Assembly: GCF_004117875.1 (NCBI RefSeq)
Contig: NZ_RAHW01000002.1
Coordinates: 1-64,000, forward strand
Source of the DNA: Geomonas oryzae
GTDB lineage: Bacteria > Desulfobacterota > Desulfuromonadia > Geobacterales > Geobacteraceae
Length of the DNA: 64,000 nt
Direction of reading: 5' to 3'
Shown here: in pieces, positions 1 through 9,458 of the stretch
Position numbering within the stretch: position 1 is the first letter of the stretch
How the letters are laid out: the number at the start of each line of letters is the position of its first letter
Notes under the pieces: generated by a model
The model's database searches: none
What the model saw: only the letters and a program-made list of their open reading frames with translations
What the model was told of the DNA's origin: nothing
Made by a program: the position numbers and the translations under genes

Positions 1-101
1 TAAGATCGGGTTGCGACAACGGCGGCCTCCTGAGTATTTGTTGGTTGGGGAACCTCAAAATAACCCAGTGCTGTCGTTGTCGCATTTATTTTTTGTGCCC
101 C

Positions 102-250
102 GTTCCCGGAATTTCCTGAAGAACCTTCGCAAAGGGGGGAGCGCGAGGTCACCTGCAGCGCTTCGTGGACACACCCGTCATTCCCCGAAACTCCCGGATG
201 AACCTTCGCAAAGGGGGGCGTCATGCTCATGCAGCGCTTCGTCGACATCT
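102..250. repeat. Two imperfect tandem copies of dispersed repeat family R1
   Basis: Two units about 76-79 bp apart each carry CTTCGCAAAGGGGGG followed some 15-20 bases later by GCAGCGCTTCGT. The same two blocks recur near 7.3, 9.6 and 22.0 kb, always between genes. No convincing gene is seen in bases 1-259: the forward reading frame there runs through the repeat and the SOD terminator, so I treat it as spurious. The function is unknown; a non-autonomous palindromic repeat is a reasonable guess. Confidence 0.6.
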
Positions 251-259
251 ATGAAGAAA

Positions 260-296
260 AAAGGAAAGGGCCTCCGTTTGCGAGGCCCTTTCCTTT
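260..296 (-). terminator. Intrinsic terminator of the superoxide dismutase gene
   Basis: A 15-bp perfect stem (260-274 with 282-296) has a 7-base loop. Read on the minus strand it is followed directly by a T-rich run, the layout of a Rho-independent terminator. It lies 24 bp past the SOD stop codon. Confidence 0.9.
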
Positions 297-320
297 ACTC
301 TTCAACCCGGACTGCCCTGA

Positions 321-905
321 TTACATCTGCATCCTTTCCTCGGCTTTGGTCCACTCGATGTTCTGGAAGAAGGAGTTGATGTAGTCGGCGCGCTTCAGCC
401 CGTAGTCGGTCATGAAGGCGTGCTCGAATACGTCCATGACGAGGATGGGAACGCAGCCTGCTGGATGCCCGGTGTCGTGTTCGTTAATCCAGAAGTTCAA
501 AAGCCTGCCGTTGGTCACGTCCTGGTACAGGATCGCCCACCCGATGCCGCGCATGGCGCCCACCGATTTGAAGTCCTGCACCCACTCATCGAAACTACCG
601 AAGTCCTGGTGCAACCGCGCGGCCAGTCTGCCGTCCTGGTTGATGGGCGTGTTCCCGCCCAGGTTCTCGAAGTAAAGCTCGTGCAGTCTCATGCCGTTGA
701 ATTCCCAGCCGAAACGCCGCTTCATCTCCGCAAACATGGGATCGGCTCCCTTGCCGTCCTTGCGCAGTTGGATGAGCTGTTCGTCCAGGGTGTTGGTGTT
801 TTTGACGTACCCCTGGTACAGCGTGAAGTGGTTGTTGAGGAGCGCCTCGCTAAACCCTGGCATGCCTATCAGTTCCGAGAAGTCTTTCGCCGTGAACGCC
901 GCCAT
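321..905 (-). CDS. sodB: Superoxide dismutase (Fe/Mn family)
   Basis: Cytoplasmic enzyme that converts superoxide to oxygen and hydrogen peroxide. The 194-residue length is normal for the family. The four expected metal ligands are visible as H26, H75, D158 and H162. The last pair lies in DVFEHAF, where most family members have DVWEHAY, a mild deviation. The start at 905 was chosen because AAAGGAG lies 7 bases upstream; a longer frame to 947 has no such site. The gene is monocistronic, with its own terminator downstream, and diverges from the efflux operon at 1264. Whether the metal is iron or manganese cannot be settled by reading; iron is the usual case in anaerobes. Confidence 0.93.
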   Translation of the reverse strand: MAAFTAKDFSELIGMPGFSEALLNNHFTLYQGYVKNTNTLDEQLIQLRKDGKGADPMFAEMKRRFGWEFNGMRLHELYFENLGGNTPINQDGRLAARLHQDFGSFDEWVQDFKSVGAMRGIGWAILYQDVTNGRLLNFWINEHDTGHPAGCVPILVMDVFEHAFMTDYGLKRADYINSFFQNIEWTKAEERMQM

Positions 906-1263
906 ATTCTGTCTCCTTTTGTTGGATTTACCGGCCAGCAAAAACACGGCCCAATTGTATAGGAACGATTAGCCCTGTCAAATCCTTGGGCGCATCTGTT
1001 GCCGCGCAACCATACTCTCACGATTCGACCGGTCGACATCCTGCGATAACCTCGAAAGCGGGGACGTTCGGTGAGGGAAAGGTAATTTTTGTTGACCCTT
1101 AGTTGCAGGATGTTTAAAGTGCTGGTTTGGCCGCAGGAAAGAGAAAATGCTGCAATCATTTCATCTTTCTTGCACATTTAGCATTTACCGTACTGGGCAG
1201 ATGACCTCGATGCGGAGGCTCAGATGCTATTGCAGGGATAATGATCATGAATGAGGTGGATCA
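906..1263. other. Divergent intergenic region between SOD and the efflux operon
   Basis: These 358 bp must hold promoters for both flanking transcripts. I see no reading frame with a ribosome binding site and no strong palindrome. A G-rich GAGGTGG lies just ahead of the GTG start at 1264. No sigma-70 or sigma-54 element could be assigned with confidence. Confidence 0.5.
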
Positions 1264-2508
1264 GTGAAAAGAATCATAGGCGCCGTAATACTCCTTTCCG
1301 TTCTGGTAACGGCCGGTTTCTTCTACTTCAAACAGCCGCCCAAGGTCGAGTACAAGACGCAAAAGGTCGAGCGGGGCGCCATAGCCTCATCCGTCTCGGC
1401 GACCGGCACGCTGAACGCCGTGGTCACCGTCCAGGTCGGTACCCAGGTTTCCGGCACCATCGCGAAGCTTTACGTCGATTTCAATTCCCAGGTGAAAAAG
1501 GGGCAGCCGATCGCCCAGATCGACCCGGCGCTCTTCAATTCGGCGGTCCAGCAGGCGCGGGGCAACGCGCTTAACGCCGAGGCCAACCTCGCCAAGGCAC
1601 GCGTTACCGTGAGCGATACCAAACGGACCATGGCGCGCAACAAGGAACTTCTGAAGGAAGGGATCGTTGCCCAGAGCGACATGGACGCAGCACAGACCGC
1701 TTATGACGCGGCCGTAGCCGGCGTCAGGGCCGCGGAAGCCGCGGTGATGCAGACCCGCGGCGCCTTGAAACAGGCCGAGACGAACCTCAACTATTCGACG
1801 ATCAGGTCGCCCGTGGACGGCATCGTCGTGTCCAGAAACGTCGACGTCGGCCAGACCGTCGCCGCTTCTTTCCAGACGCCGACTCTTTTCACCATCGCCC
1901 AGGACCTGACCAAGATGCAGATCGACACGAGCGTGGACGAGTCCGACATCAGCAAACTGAAGGTGGGCCAGAAGGCTACCTTCACCGTGGATGCCTATTC
2001 GGACCAGCAGTTTGAGGGGACGGTCGTTCAGATCCGCAATGCCCCGGTGGTGACCCAGAACGTCGTCACCTACGTGACCGTGATCGCCGTCGACAACAAG
2101 GACCTCAAGTTGAAGCCCGGCATGACGGCGAACGTTTCCATCGAGACGGAGAAGAAGGACAACCTGCTCAAGGTCCCGGCCGCCGCGCTGCGCTTCAAGC
2201 CCAAGTCAGGCAAAGAGAAGGCCGCCAAAGGAAAGACCGGACCGGGAAGCATGACCGGCACCGGCGGCGGTTCCGGCGCGGGAACCGGCCCCGGAGGAAA
2301 GCCGGGCGGGAAGGAGCGCGGGCAGACCGTCTACCTGCTCAAGGGGGAAAAGGCGGTTCCGGTATCGATAAGCACCGGCATCTCCGACGGCGGCATGGTC
2401 GAGGTGGTGAGCGGAAACCTGAAGGAAGGGGACGACGTCATCATCGAGCAGGCGGGCCAGGACAAGAAGAAGGGCGGCATGGGATCGCCGATGGGGCCGA
2501 GGTTCTAA
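1264..2508 (+). CDS. macA: MacA-like periplasmic adaptor of a tripartite efflux pump
   Basis: Membrane-fusion protein (HlyD/MacA family, 414 residues) expected to join an inner-membrane ABC transporter to an outer-membrane channel. A single N-terminal membrane anchor (about residues 4-20) is followed by a lipoyl/barrel-sandwich half, a coiled-coil hairpin (about 95-170) and a beta-barrel region. A Gly/Ser/Pro/Lys-rich insert near residues 315-355 interrupts the C-terminal domain and is unusual. The start is GTG at 1264, preceded by GAGGTGG. The ATPase gene follows with no gap. The substrate cannot be read from the sequence; MacAB systems export macrolides, peptides or lipids. Confidence 0.9.
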   Translation: MKRIIGAVILLSVLVTAGFFYFKQPPKVEYKTQKVERGAIASSVSATGTLNAVVTVQVGTQVSGTIAKLYVDFNSQVKKGQPIAQIDPALFNSAVQQARGNALNAEANLAKARVTVSDTKRTMARNKELLKEGIVAQSDMDAAQTAYDAAVAGVRAAEAAVMQTRGALKQAETNLNYSTIRSPVDGIVVSRNVDVGQTVAASFQTPTLFTIAQDLTKMQIDTSVDESDISKLKVGQKATFTVDAYSDQQFEGTVVQIRNAPVVTQNVVTYVTVIAVDNKDLKLKPGMTANVSIETEKKDNLLKVPAAALRFKPKSGKEKAAKGKTGPGSMTGTGGGSGAGTGPGGKPGGKERGQTVYLLKGEKAVPVSISTGISDGGMVEVVSGNLKEGDDVIIEQAGQDKKKGGMGSPMGPRF

Positions 2509-3230
<722 letters not shown>

Positions 3231-3234
<4 letters not shown>

Positions 3235-4460
3235 CGACCCTGTGGCAAAGCCTTCTCATAGCGCTGCGCGCGTTGCGGGTGAACAAGATGCGCGCTCTCC
3301 TCACCATGCTCGGGATCATCATCGGCATCGGTGCTGTGATCGCCATGGTCGCCATCGGCTCCGGCGCGAGCAAGATGATCTCCGACCAGATCTCAAGCAT
3401 CGGCTCCAACCTCCTCCTGGTGTTGCCCGGTTCGGTGACGAGCGGCGGCATGCGTTCGGGCGCGGGCGGTACCCAAACGCTCACCTACGACGACGCCCGG
3501 GCCATCAAGGCGGAATGCCCGTCGGTCGGAGCGGTGGCTCCCAGCGTGCGGGGCTCGGGCCAGGTGGTCTTCGGCAACCAGAACTGGTCCACCGTGCTCT
3601 TCGGCGTCACTCCCGACATGGTGACTGTGCGCGACTGGACCATCGTGGCGGGTCGAAACATCACCCAGTCCGACGTCGACGGCGCCACCAAGAACTGCTT
3701 GATCGGTCAGACCGTCGTTGATAATCTCTTCGGCGGCACGGACCCGATGGGGAAGATCATCAGGATAAAGAAGATCCCCTTCACCGTGGTGGGTATTCTC
3801 GGACGCAAGGGACAATCTCCCCAGGGGCAGGACCAGGACGACGTGATCTACGTTCCGCTCAGAACCGCCCAGAGAAAGCTTCTGGGAAGCCAGTTTCCCA
3901 ACGTGGTCGGCTCGATCATGGTGCAGGCGAAGGACGCCGAGGTGCTCGACAAGGCCGAGGAAGAGGTCACCGAACTTTTGAACCAGCGCCACCGCATCGG
4001 ACCGAACCGCGAGGTGGACTACACGATCAGGAACCTCTCCGAGCTACTCGCCGTCACCGAGCAGTCCTCAAAGGTCATGTCCATTCTCCTCGGGGCGGTC
4101 GCTTCCATCTCCCTCGTAGTCGGGGGGATCGGTATCATGAACATCATGCTGGTTTCCGTCACCGAGAGGACCAGGGAGATCGGCATCCGCATCGCCATCG
4201 GCGCGAAAAAACGTGACATCATGCTGCAGTTTCTGACCGAAGCGGTGCTTTTGACCACCTGCGGCGGGATCATCGGCATGCTTTTAGGCGTCGCGGGGGC
4301 GCGTCTCGTGGCGAGCCTCATCGGGTGGCCCACCCTGATCTCGGTCAACACCATCATCATCGCCTTCGGCTTTTCCGCCGGGGTAGGGGTCTTCTTCGGT
4401 TTCTATCCGGCACGCAAGGCTGCGGCGCTGAACCCGATCGACGCCCTGAGATATGAGTAA
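3231..4460 (+). CDS. ABC transporter permease, MacB C-domain type
   Basis: Inner-membrane subunit (409 residues) of the split MacB-like exporter. It shows the expected pattern: one membrane helix near residues 20-45, a large periplasmic domain (about 50-275), then three C-terminal helices around a conserved RTREIGIR motif typical of FtsX/MacB permeases. It overlaps the ATPase gene by 4 bp. The downstream outer-membrane gene begins within or just after its last codons. Together with the adaptor and ATPase it should form a mechanotransmission pump that expels substrate from the periplasm. Confidence 0.92.
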
Positions 4461-4494
4461 TCACGCAACATCGCTGATCGAAAGGATCGCACCT

Positions 4495-5976
4495 ATGAAG
4501 AGAAACAGAAATACCGTGGTCGCATGTGCCTTCAGTATCGTGCTCGGTACCGCAGTCACCGCCTCGGCACAGCCCACCGTCAGCCTGAAACTGCAGGACG
4601 CCATCACCATGGCGTTCGAGAAGAACCTCGACCTCAAGGTCGAGCTCTACAACCCGGCGATGGCGGAGGCCGACATCCGGCGCAATTTAGGCATCTACGA
4701 CCCGCTGCTCACCCTGGGCGCAAACTACCAGCGCTCAAACAGCACCAACACCCTGACCTTCAGGCCGCAGGCGATCGACCAGGTTACGGCAAACGCCGGG
4801 GTGAGCCAGCTGCTTCCGACCGGCACCCTCCTAGGCGCAACGGTGACGAGCGGTTGGGTGAATAACTCCACGCGTTACTACTCGACCGCGCTCGACCTGA
4901 CCCTCCAGCAGCCGCTGCTCAAGGGCTTCGGTCGCGAGAACACGGAACTGGCCATCAACGTTTCGCGCTTCACCAAGTCGGAAACGCTGAACGCGTTCAG
5001 GACCCGGCTGAGCGACACCATCGTCCAGGTGCGCAACGACTATTTCAAGCTGTACAACCTGCGCGAGATTCTCGAGGTGCGCAAGACCTCGCTCGCGCTG
5101 GCGCAGCGCATCCTCCAGGACGACCGTGGTAGGGTGAAGGCGGGTGTACTGCCGGCCTACGAACTCTTGAACTCGGAGTTCCAGGTGGCGACCCGCGAGA
5201 AGCAGGTCATCGACGCGGAGCGCGCGGTGCGCGACCAGATGGATGTGCTGCGCGTCGAGCTGCAGCTTCCTTCCGGAAGCGAGATCGTGCTTGCCGACGA
5301 GCCGTTTCGCGGCGATTACGCCGTCGCCGAGGATCAGGCCCTGTCCCGTGCCATAGCGAGCCGCCCGGAGCTCGCGACCCAACGCGACGTCATCAGGATC
5401 AACGACCTGCAGCAGCGCGTGGCGAAGAATCAGACGCTGCCGGATCTGACCCTCAACGCGACGGTCGGGACCGGCGGTTTTGACCGCGGTTTCTTGAGCG
5501 GACTTGAGAAAACGGCGACCATCGACGAGCCTACCTGGGGTGTCGGCGTGCAGTTCAGTTATCCGCTCGGCAACCGCGCGGCGGAGAACGACTACATCAG
5601 GAAGAAGCTGGCGCTCGAACAGTCCAGGACCCAGTTGCAGAGCCTGGAATCCGGAATCACCCGGGATGTTAAAACGGCGATACGGCTGGTAAACGCAAAC
5701 TTTCTGCAGCTGGACGTGACTGCGCGGGGGAGGGCGTACGCGGAAGACCGGCTGCGCGCCTTCCAGAAACGCCACGATGTGGGGCTCGCCACAACGAAAG
5801 ACGTCTTCGACGTGGAGAACGACCTTGTTGCTGCGAAGGGAAACCAGATCCAGGCGCTGGTTGATTACAACAACGCGATAACGCAACTGTGGCGGGTGAC
5901 CGGCGAAATTCTCGAGCGTGAAGGGGTACAGGTCAGCGAAACCCAGGCCGACCCACTCTATGAAAAAATGAAGTAG
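4495..5976 (+). CDS. TolC-family outer-membrane efflux protein
   Basis: Outer-membrane channel (493 residues) completing the tripartite pump. It has an N-terminal signal peptide ending near ASAQ, then two repeated long helical halves typical of the OEP family. I chose the ATG at 4495 rather than 4453: AAGGA lies 8 bases upstream, and the shorter form begins with a clean signal peptide (MKRNRNTVV...). The 4453 start would add 14 residues ahead of the signal and overlap the permease. This is the last gene of the four-gene operon. Confidence 0.88.
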   Translation: MKRNRNTVVACAFSIVLGTAVTASAQPTVSLKLQDAITMAFEKNLDLKVELYNPAMAEADIRRNLGIYDPLLTLGANYQRSNSTNTLTFRPQAIDQVTANAGVSQLLPTGTLLGATVTSGWVNNSTRYYSTALDLTLQQPLLKGFGRENTELAINVSRFTKSETLNAFRTRLSDTIVQVRNDYFKLYNLREILEVRKTSLALAQRILQDDRGRVKAGVLPAYELLNSEFQVATREKQVIDAERAVRDQMDVLRVELQLPSGSEIVLADEPFRGDYAVAEDQALSRAIASRPELATQRDVIRINDLQQRVAKNQTLPDLTLNATVGTGGFDRGFLSGLEKTATIDEPTWGVGVQFSYPLGNRAAENDYIRKKLALEQSRTQLQSLESGITRDVKTAIRLVNANFLQLDVTARGRAYAEDRLRAFQKRHDVGLATTKDVFDVENDLVAAKGNQIQALVDYNNAITQLWRVTGEILEREGVQVSETQADPLYEKMK

Positions 5977-5999
5977 CAAATGCGTCAGTAATGGATTTG

Positions 6000-6051
6000 C
6001 CTCCCGGCTGAAGCACGCTAGAATTGGCGGGTGCTAACGCCGGCCGGGAGG
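6000..6051 (+). promoter_or_regulatory. Nested stem-loop that buries a ribosome binding site
   Basis: A 9-bp perfect stem pairs CCTCCCGGC (6000-6008) with GCCGGGAGG (6043-6051). Inside it AGCAC (6012-6016) pairs with GTGCT (6031-6035). The 3' arm contains the whole GGGAGG ribosome binding site of the gene starting at 6057. The structure could block translation until it is opened, or act as an imperfect terminator for the efflux operon; there is no T-run after it, which argues against the second. Confidence 0.55.
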
Positions 6052-6056
6052 TCTCT

Positions 6057-6314
6057 ATGCAAAGGATGCGCTACGAGCATGTTCACCAGATCAAGTTCAC
6101 CGCGGTCGGGGCGCGGACCATCGGTGACTTGATCCGCAACTTCGAGGAGAACCTCGAGCTGTTCAAAAGGTGGGAAGAGAAGGGGATTCAGCTCGATCCT
6201 CACGGCGTGGGGAGCAACTACGCCATCTTCTTCACCTATGACGAGAAGGTTGCCCAAGAAGAGAACTTCGAACGGATACGTACGGAGTCGGGAAACCCTC
6301 TGCCGAGGCGCTGA
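6057..6314 (+). CDS. Hypothetical protein (85 aa)
   Basis: I do not recognise a family. The protein is small, soluble and charged, with no signal peptide or membrane helix; an amphipathic helical stretch (about residues 22-45) is followed by a short predicted beta part. The start at 6057 is fixed by GGGAGG 5 bases upstream; the open frame extends to 6024 but has no site there. The ribosome binding site is the 3' arm of a strong stem (6000-6051), so expression may be controlled at translation. It sits alone between the efflux operon and tcdA. Confidence 0.7.
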   Translation: MQRMRYEHVHQIKFTAVGARTIGDLIRNFEENLELFKRWEEKGIQLDPHGVGSNYAIFFTYDEKVAQEENFERIRTESGNPLPRR

Positions 6315-6417
6315 TAGTTGTTGAGCCGCCGGTTAAACTTTCACTTCCAAGATACGTCCCACCTGTGCGATACTTTGCCGTCACCATCACCTCGATAGCG
6401 TTTAAGGCAAAGGAAAC

Positions 6418-7194
6418 ATGTCACATCTGCACCGCTTCTCCCGTACCGAACTTCTCATCGGACCCGCCGGACTCAACACCCTCAAAAATGCAACCGTCGC
6501 CATCTTCGGACTGGGCGGGGTAGGGAGCTACGCCGCCGAGGCCCTTGTGCGCGCCGGGGTAGGGCGTCTCGTCATCGTCGACTTCGACGAGATCTGCCTC
6601 ACCAACGTCAACCGACAGCTCCACGCCATGGACGGCACCGTCGGCAAGGCCAAGGCCATGGTCATGGCCGAAAGGATGCGCCAGATCAACCCGCAGGCGG
6701 AGATCGTCCCGTACCAGGACTTCTATTCCGCGGAAAACAGCGAATTCCTGCTGGGTGAAGACTACGATTACGTGGTCGACGCCATCGACCATATCACCAG
6801 CAAGCTGCACCTCATCCGCACCTGCCGCGAGAGGAACATCCCGATCATCTCCAGCATGGGGGCGGCCGCAAAGCTCGACCCGACCAAGATCGGGGTCGCC
6901 GACATCTCCCAGACCCACAAGTGCCGCATGGCGCGCTCGGTAAGGAAACTGTTGAAGAAGCAGGGGATCGAGAGCGGCGTGAAGGTGGTTTTCTCCACCG
7001 AGGAGTACCGCGAGCAGGAGGTTAAGGACGGCGGCTGCAAGGGGAACTGCATCTGCCCGAACAAGGAAGACCAGAAGTTTTCCTGCGAGCACCGGCGCGT
7101 GATCTTAGGGAGCGTTTCCTTTATTCCTTCCATCTTCGGACTGACTATGGCGGGGGTCGTGGTGAATGACCTGTTGGGGGCGCGGAAGGAGTAG
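6418..7194 (+). CDS. tcdA: tRNA threonylcarbamoyladenosine dehydratase TcdA (ThiF/E1-like)
   Basis: E1-like, ATP-dependent enzyme that cyclises N6-threonylcarbamoyladenosine at position 37 of ANN-decoding tRNAs. The 258-residue length fits TcdA (YgdL/CsdL). The nucleotide-binding GLGGVGS is at residues 31-37, followed by the conserved ThiF-family core, including the N-R-Q segment after DEICLTNVN and a hydrophobic C-terminal segment. A Cys cluster (CKGNCIC) lies near residue 205. ThiF-like proteins are diverse, but the stand-alone context and length favour TcdA over MoeB or ThiF. Confidence 0.85.
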   Translation: MSHLHRFSRTELLIGPAGLNTLKNATVAIFGLGGVGSYAAEALVRAGVGRLVIVDFDEICLTNVNRQLHAMDGTVGKAKAMVMAERMRQINPQAEIVPYQDFYSAENSEFLLGEDYDYVVDAIDHITSKLHLIRTCRERNIPIISSMGAAAKLDPTKIGVADISQTHKCRMARSVRKLLKKQGIESGVKVVFSTEEYREQEVKDGGCKGNCICPNKEDQKFSCEHRRVILGSVSFIPSIFGLTMAGVVVNDLLGARKE

Positions 7195-7241
7195 TTTCCT
7201 GATTGGGAGGGCTTTTCAATTGCTGGTTGGCTGGTCCAACT

Positions 7242-7341
7242 AAGGCAAATCCCCCCTGTCCCCCCTTCGCCAAGGCTACGGGGGGCAGGCTCCCCCTTCG
7301 CAAAGGGGGGGACGTCAGCGCTCGTGCGGCGCTTCGTGGGA
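7242..7341. repeat. Dispersed repeat family R1 (full copy)
   Basis: C-rich block (AAATCCCCCCTGTCCCCC), CTTCGCCAAGGCTACGGGGG, GCAGGCTCCC, then CTTCGCAAAGGGGGG and a terminal GCGGCGCTTCGTGG. The same order of blocks is seen near 9.6 and 22.0 kb. The CCCCC...GGGGG parts can fold into hairpins. The 3' end runs into the last codons of the DUF72 gene on the other strand. Confidence 0.75.
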
Positions 7342-8280
7342 ACACACACCTTGCTCCTCGAGATTGTCCCTATCCCCCCCGCAATTTTCGCTCTTTCGTA
7401 GGCAGTGGTCGCGCATGCGTAGGGCGTTTGTCGCGGCGTAGCCGCGGCGGCAGTTGTTGAACATGATGAAGGTGGTTCGCGCAGTCTCGCTCAGGCGCAA
7501 GGCGTGACGGGCGATCTCTTCCAGTTCCGCTTCGGGGTACAAGTACTCGTCGGTGGGCGCTCCGCCGTGCCAGGAGTCGCCGTTTCTGCCGTGCAGCCTC
7601 AAATAGGCGATGCCGGTGGTCGCTTCGGGGTGGAAAGGGGCGGTTGAGAGGTTGCCGTACTGGGGTTCGTCGCAGGTGATGTAGGTGATCTTGTGCTCTC
7701 GGAGAAAGGCGAAGACCTGATCGCGGTGATGCGCGGTGAACCAACTGCCGTGCCTGAACTCGACGGCAATCGGTACTCCAGTCATCAATTCCCTGCAGTA
7801 GCCAAGGTAGGCGAGGTTCGCCTTGCTGAAGCCGAACCACGGCGGGAACTGGAATATGACGAATCCCATCTTGCGCGCTTCCTTAAGCGGCGCCAGCGCT
7901 TCCAGCATCTCCCGGGCAACCCCCTTCAGCAATTCGGGCTCGGCTAGGTGCAACTCCTCTTTCACCCGATCTGACTCCGGCAGCATCAGTCGCAAATGCT
8001 CAGGGAGCCTTCTGGGGTCGATGTTGTGGCCGGTCAGGGCACCGAATGCCTTGGCATGAAAGAGAAAGTTCGGCGGGGTGCGGCTGACCCATGCGTGGGC
8101 CATCTCAAGGGTGGGGATCTGGTAATAGGAGCTTTCGATCTCAACGGTGTCGAAGCGGTGGGAGTAGTACTTTAACCGGGCCTTGGGCGTGCCGGCGCCG
8201 TGCGGATAGAAGGCACCGCTTTCGATGAGACTGCTTTCCGTCCAGGAGCAGGTGCCGATACGGATTCTGCCCGGTGCCAT
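7315..8280 (-). CDS. DUF72 (YecE-like) domain protein
   Basis: TIM-barrel-like DUF72 family protein of 321 residues. Family hallmarks are IRIGTCSW near the N-terminus, the FQFPP segment, AVEFRHGSW, and YLRLHGR near the C-terminus. The biochemical role of the family is not established. The start at 8280 is preceded by GGAGG 5 bases upstream; the open frame continues to 8421 only through an R2 repeat and is rejected. The last residues, past about position 305, run into repeat R1 sequence, so the natural C-terminus may have been altered by repeat insertion. Confidence 0.88.
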   Translation of the reverse strand: MAPGRIRIGTCSWTESSLIESGAFYPHGAGTPKARLKYYSHRFDTVEIESSYYQIPTLEMAHAWVSRTPPNFLFHAKAFGALTGHNIDPRRLPEHLRLMLPESDRVKEELHLAEPELLKGVAREMLEALAPLKEARKMGFVIFQFPPWFGFSKANLAYLGYCRELMTGVPIAVEFRHGSWFTAHHRDQVFAFLREHKITYITCDEPQYGNLSTAPFHPEATTGIAYLRLHGRNGDSWHGGAPTDEYLYPEAELEEIARHALRLSETARTTFIMFNNCRRGYAATNALRMRDHCLRKSENCGGDRDNLEEQGVCSHEAPHER

Positions 8281-8315
8281 AGTAGCCTCCGAACTCTCCT
8301 TTTCAGTAGCAGAGG

Positions 8316-8414
8316 CGTCCCCTCTCCCGGAGGGGGAGGGACAGGGAGGGGTCGCACAGCGTCTTTTAACGGCTTCCCCCCCTCCCAACCTCCCCTCTCC
8401 AGGGGGAGGAGTCC
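8316..8414. repeat. Dispersed repeat family R2
   Basis: Paired C/G-rich arms: CCCTCTCCCGGAGGGGGAGG and, about 60 bases on, CCCCCTCCCAACCTCCCC with AGGGGGAGG. A close relative lies at 28645-28740 after aconitase. Inverted arms can form hairpins, as in REP/BIME elements. Confidence 0.65.
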
Positions 8415-8469
8415 AATTCAAGGGAATGCGCTATTGTCGGGCGCCGCACACTCGAAAAGGGAAATGGTA

Positions 8470-9126
8470 ATGGATCGATCTTCCAAGAACCGTCTGACCC
8501 AGCACATGCTGCCGCACTTCGCGGGGGATACCCTTTTTGATCGCATTGCCCGTGCGGTGTGCCGGGCGGGATGTCTGCCGCGCAAGGAGCTTTACGAGGC
8601 ATGGGAGGTGGCGCGACGGGTGCACCGGCGCTTCCGTGGCGGACGGGTCGTGGACCTCGCCGCGGGACATGGCCTGCTGGCGCAGGTGCTGCTTATCCTC
8701 GATCGAGACATATCGTCGGCGGTTGCCGTCGACCTCCGTATTCCTGAGAGCGCGGCGCGCCTGGCCGCCGAGGTGGCCGCCGACTGGCCCGCCGCTGCGG
8801 CGCGCTTTCAAATCCTGCAGCAGGATCTCAATGAAGTAGAACTGAACCCCAGCGACCTGGTCGTTTCGGCCCACGCCTGCGGCGCACTGACCGATCTCGT
8901 TCTGCGGCGTGCCGCTGCTGCGCGCTGCCGGGTCGCGGTGCTTCCGTGCTGTCACGACCTGCTGACCTGCGATGACGGAAGCCTCAAGGGGTGGCTCGAC
9001 GGGCCGCTCGCCATAGACGTCACCCGTGCTGCCTGGCTGCGCGCGCAGGGATACCGGGTCTACACCCAGACCATCCCCGGCGACATCACCCCGAAAAACC
9101 GGCTGCTCATGGGAGAGCCGATCTAA
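8470..9126 (+). CDS. SAM-dependent methyltransferase-like protein
   Basis: Putative class I methyltransferase of 218 residues. A motif I-like VVDLAAGHGLLAQ (about residues 58-70) is followed by an acidic residue at the end of the next strand (AVDLR) and by SAHACGALTD (about 138-147), which resembles the HxCG segment of Methyltransf_32 / TRM13-like proteins. The substrate is unknown. Start 8470 was chosen over 8464 for better spacing from AAAAGGG; the frame upstream crosses repeat R2. It converges with the membrane-protein gene at 9123, the stops overlapping by 4 bp. Confidence 0.72.
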   Translation: MDRSSKNRLTQHMLPHFAGDTLFDRIARAVCRAGCLPRKELYEAWEVARRVHRRFRGGRVVDLAAGHGLLAQVLLILDRDISSAVAVDLRIPESAARLAAEVAADWPAAAARFQILQQDLNEVELNPSDLVVSAHACGALTDLVLRRAAAARCRVAVLPCCHDLLTCDDGSLKGWLDGPLAIDVTRAAWLRAQGYRVYTQTIPGDITPKNRLLMGEPI

Positions 9127-9458
9127 AGAACGATATGGTTCAACAGGAAGCTCACGATCGAGAGCACCAGGCTGAACAAAAGCGCCCATCCGAAGCCGTG
9201 CACCGTGAAGCCGCTCACCAACGCGCTTGTCAGCATGATGAGCAAGGCATTGATGACGAAAGTGAGCAGTCCAAGCGTCAGGATGTTCAAGGGGAGGGTG
9301 AGCAGCAACAGCACCGGCTTGATGAAGGTGTTGATCAACCCCAGAACCAGTGCCGTGATGAGTGCTGCACCGAAGCCGGTGAGGCTAACGCCCGGCAGAA
9401 GATATGCTGTGATAACGATCGCTAGGCCGTTTAACAACCACTTGATGATGATTCCCAC
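9123..9458 (-). CDS. Small four-helix membrane protein (PF04020 'phage holin superfamily IV')
   Basis: A 111-residue, almost entirely hydrophobic protein with four predicted transmembrane helices and the GLINTFIKP-type loop typical of PF04020. Despite the Pfam name, members are widespread chromosomal genes with no proven lysis role, and no phage genes are nearby. GGAGG lies 5 bases upstream of the start. Confidence 0.82.
   Translation of the reverse strand: MGIIIKWLLNGLAIVITAYLLPGVSLTGFGAALITALVLGLINTFIKPVLLLLTLPLNILTLGLLTFVINALLIMLTSALVSGFTVHGFGWALLFSLVLSIVSFLLNHIVL

Noticed and set aside
9123-9458. Prophage holin as a sign of a prophage
   Set aside because: PF04020 proteins are common chromosomal genes and no other phage gene is near.
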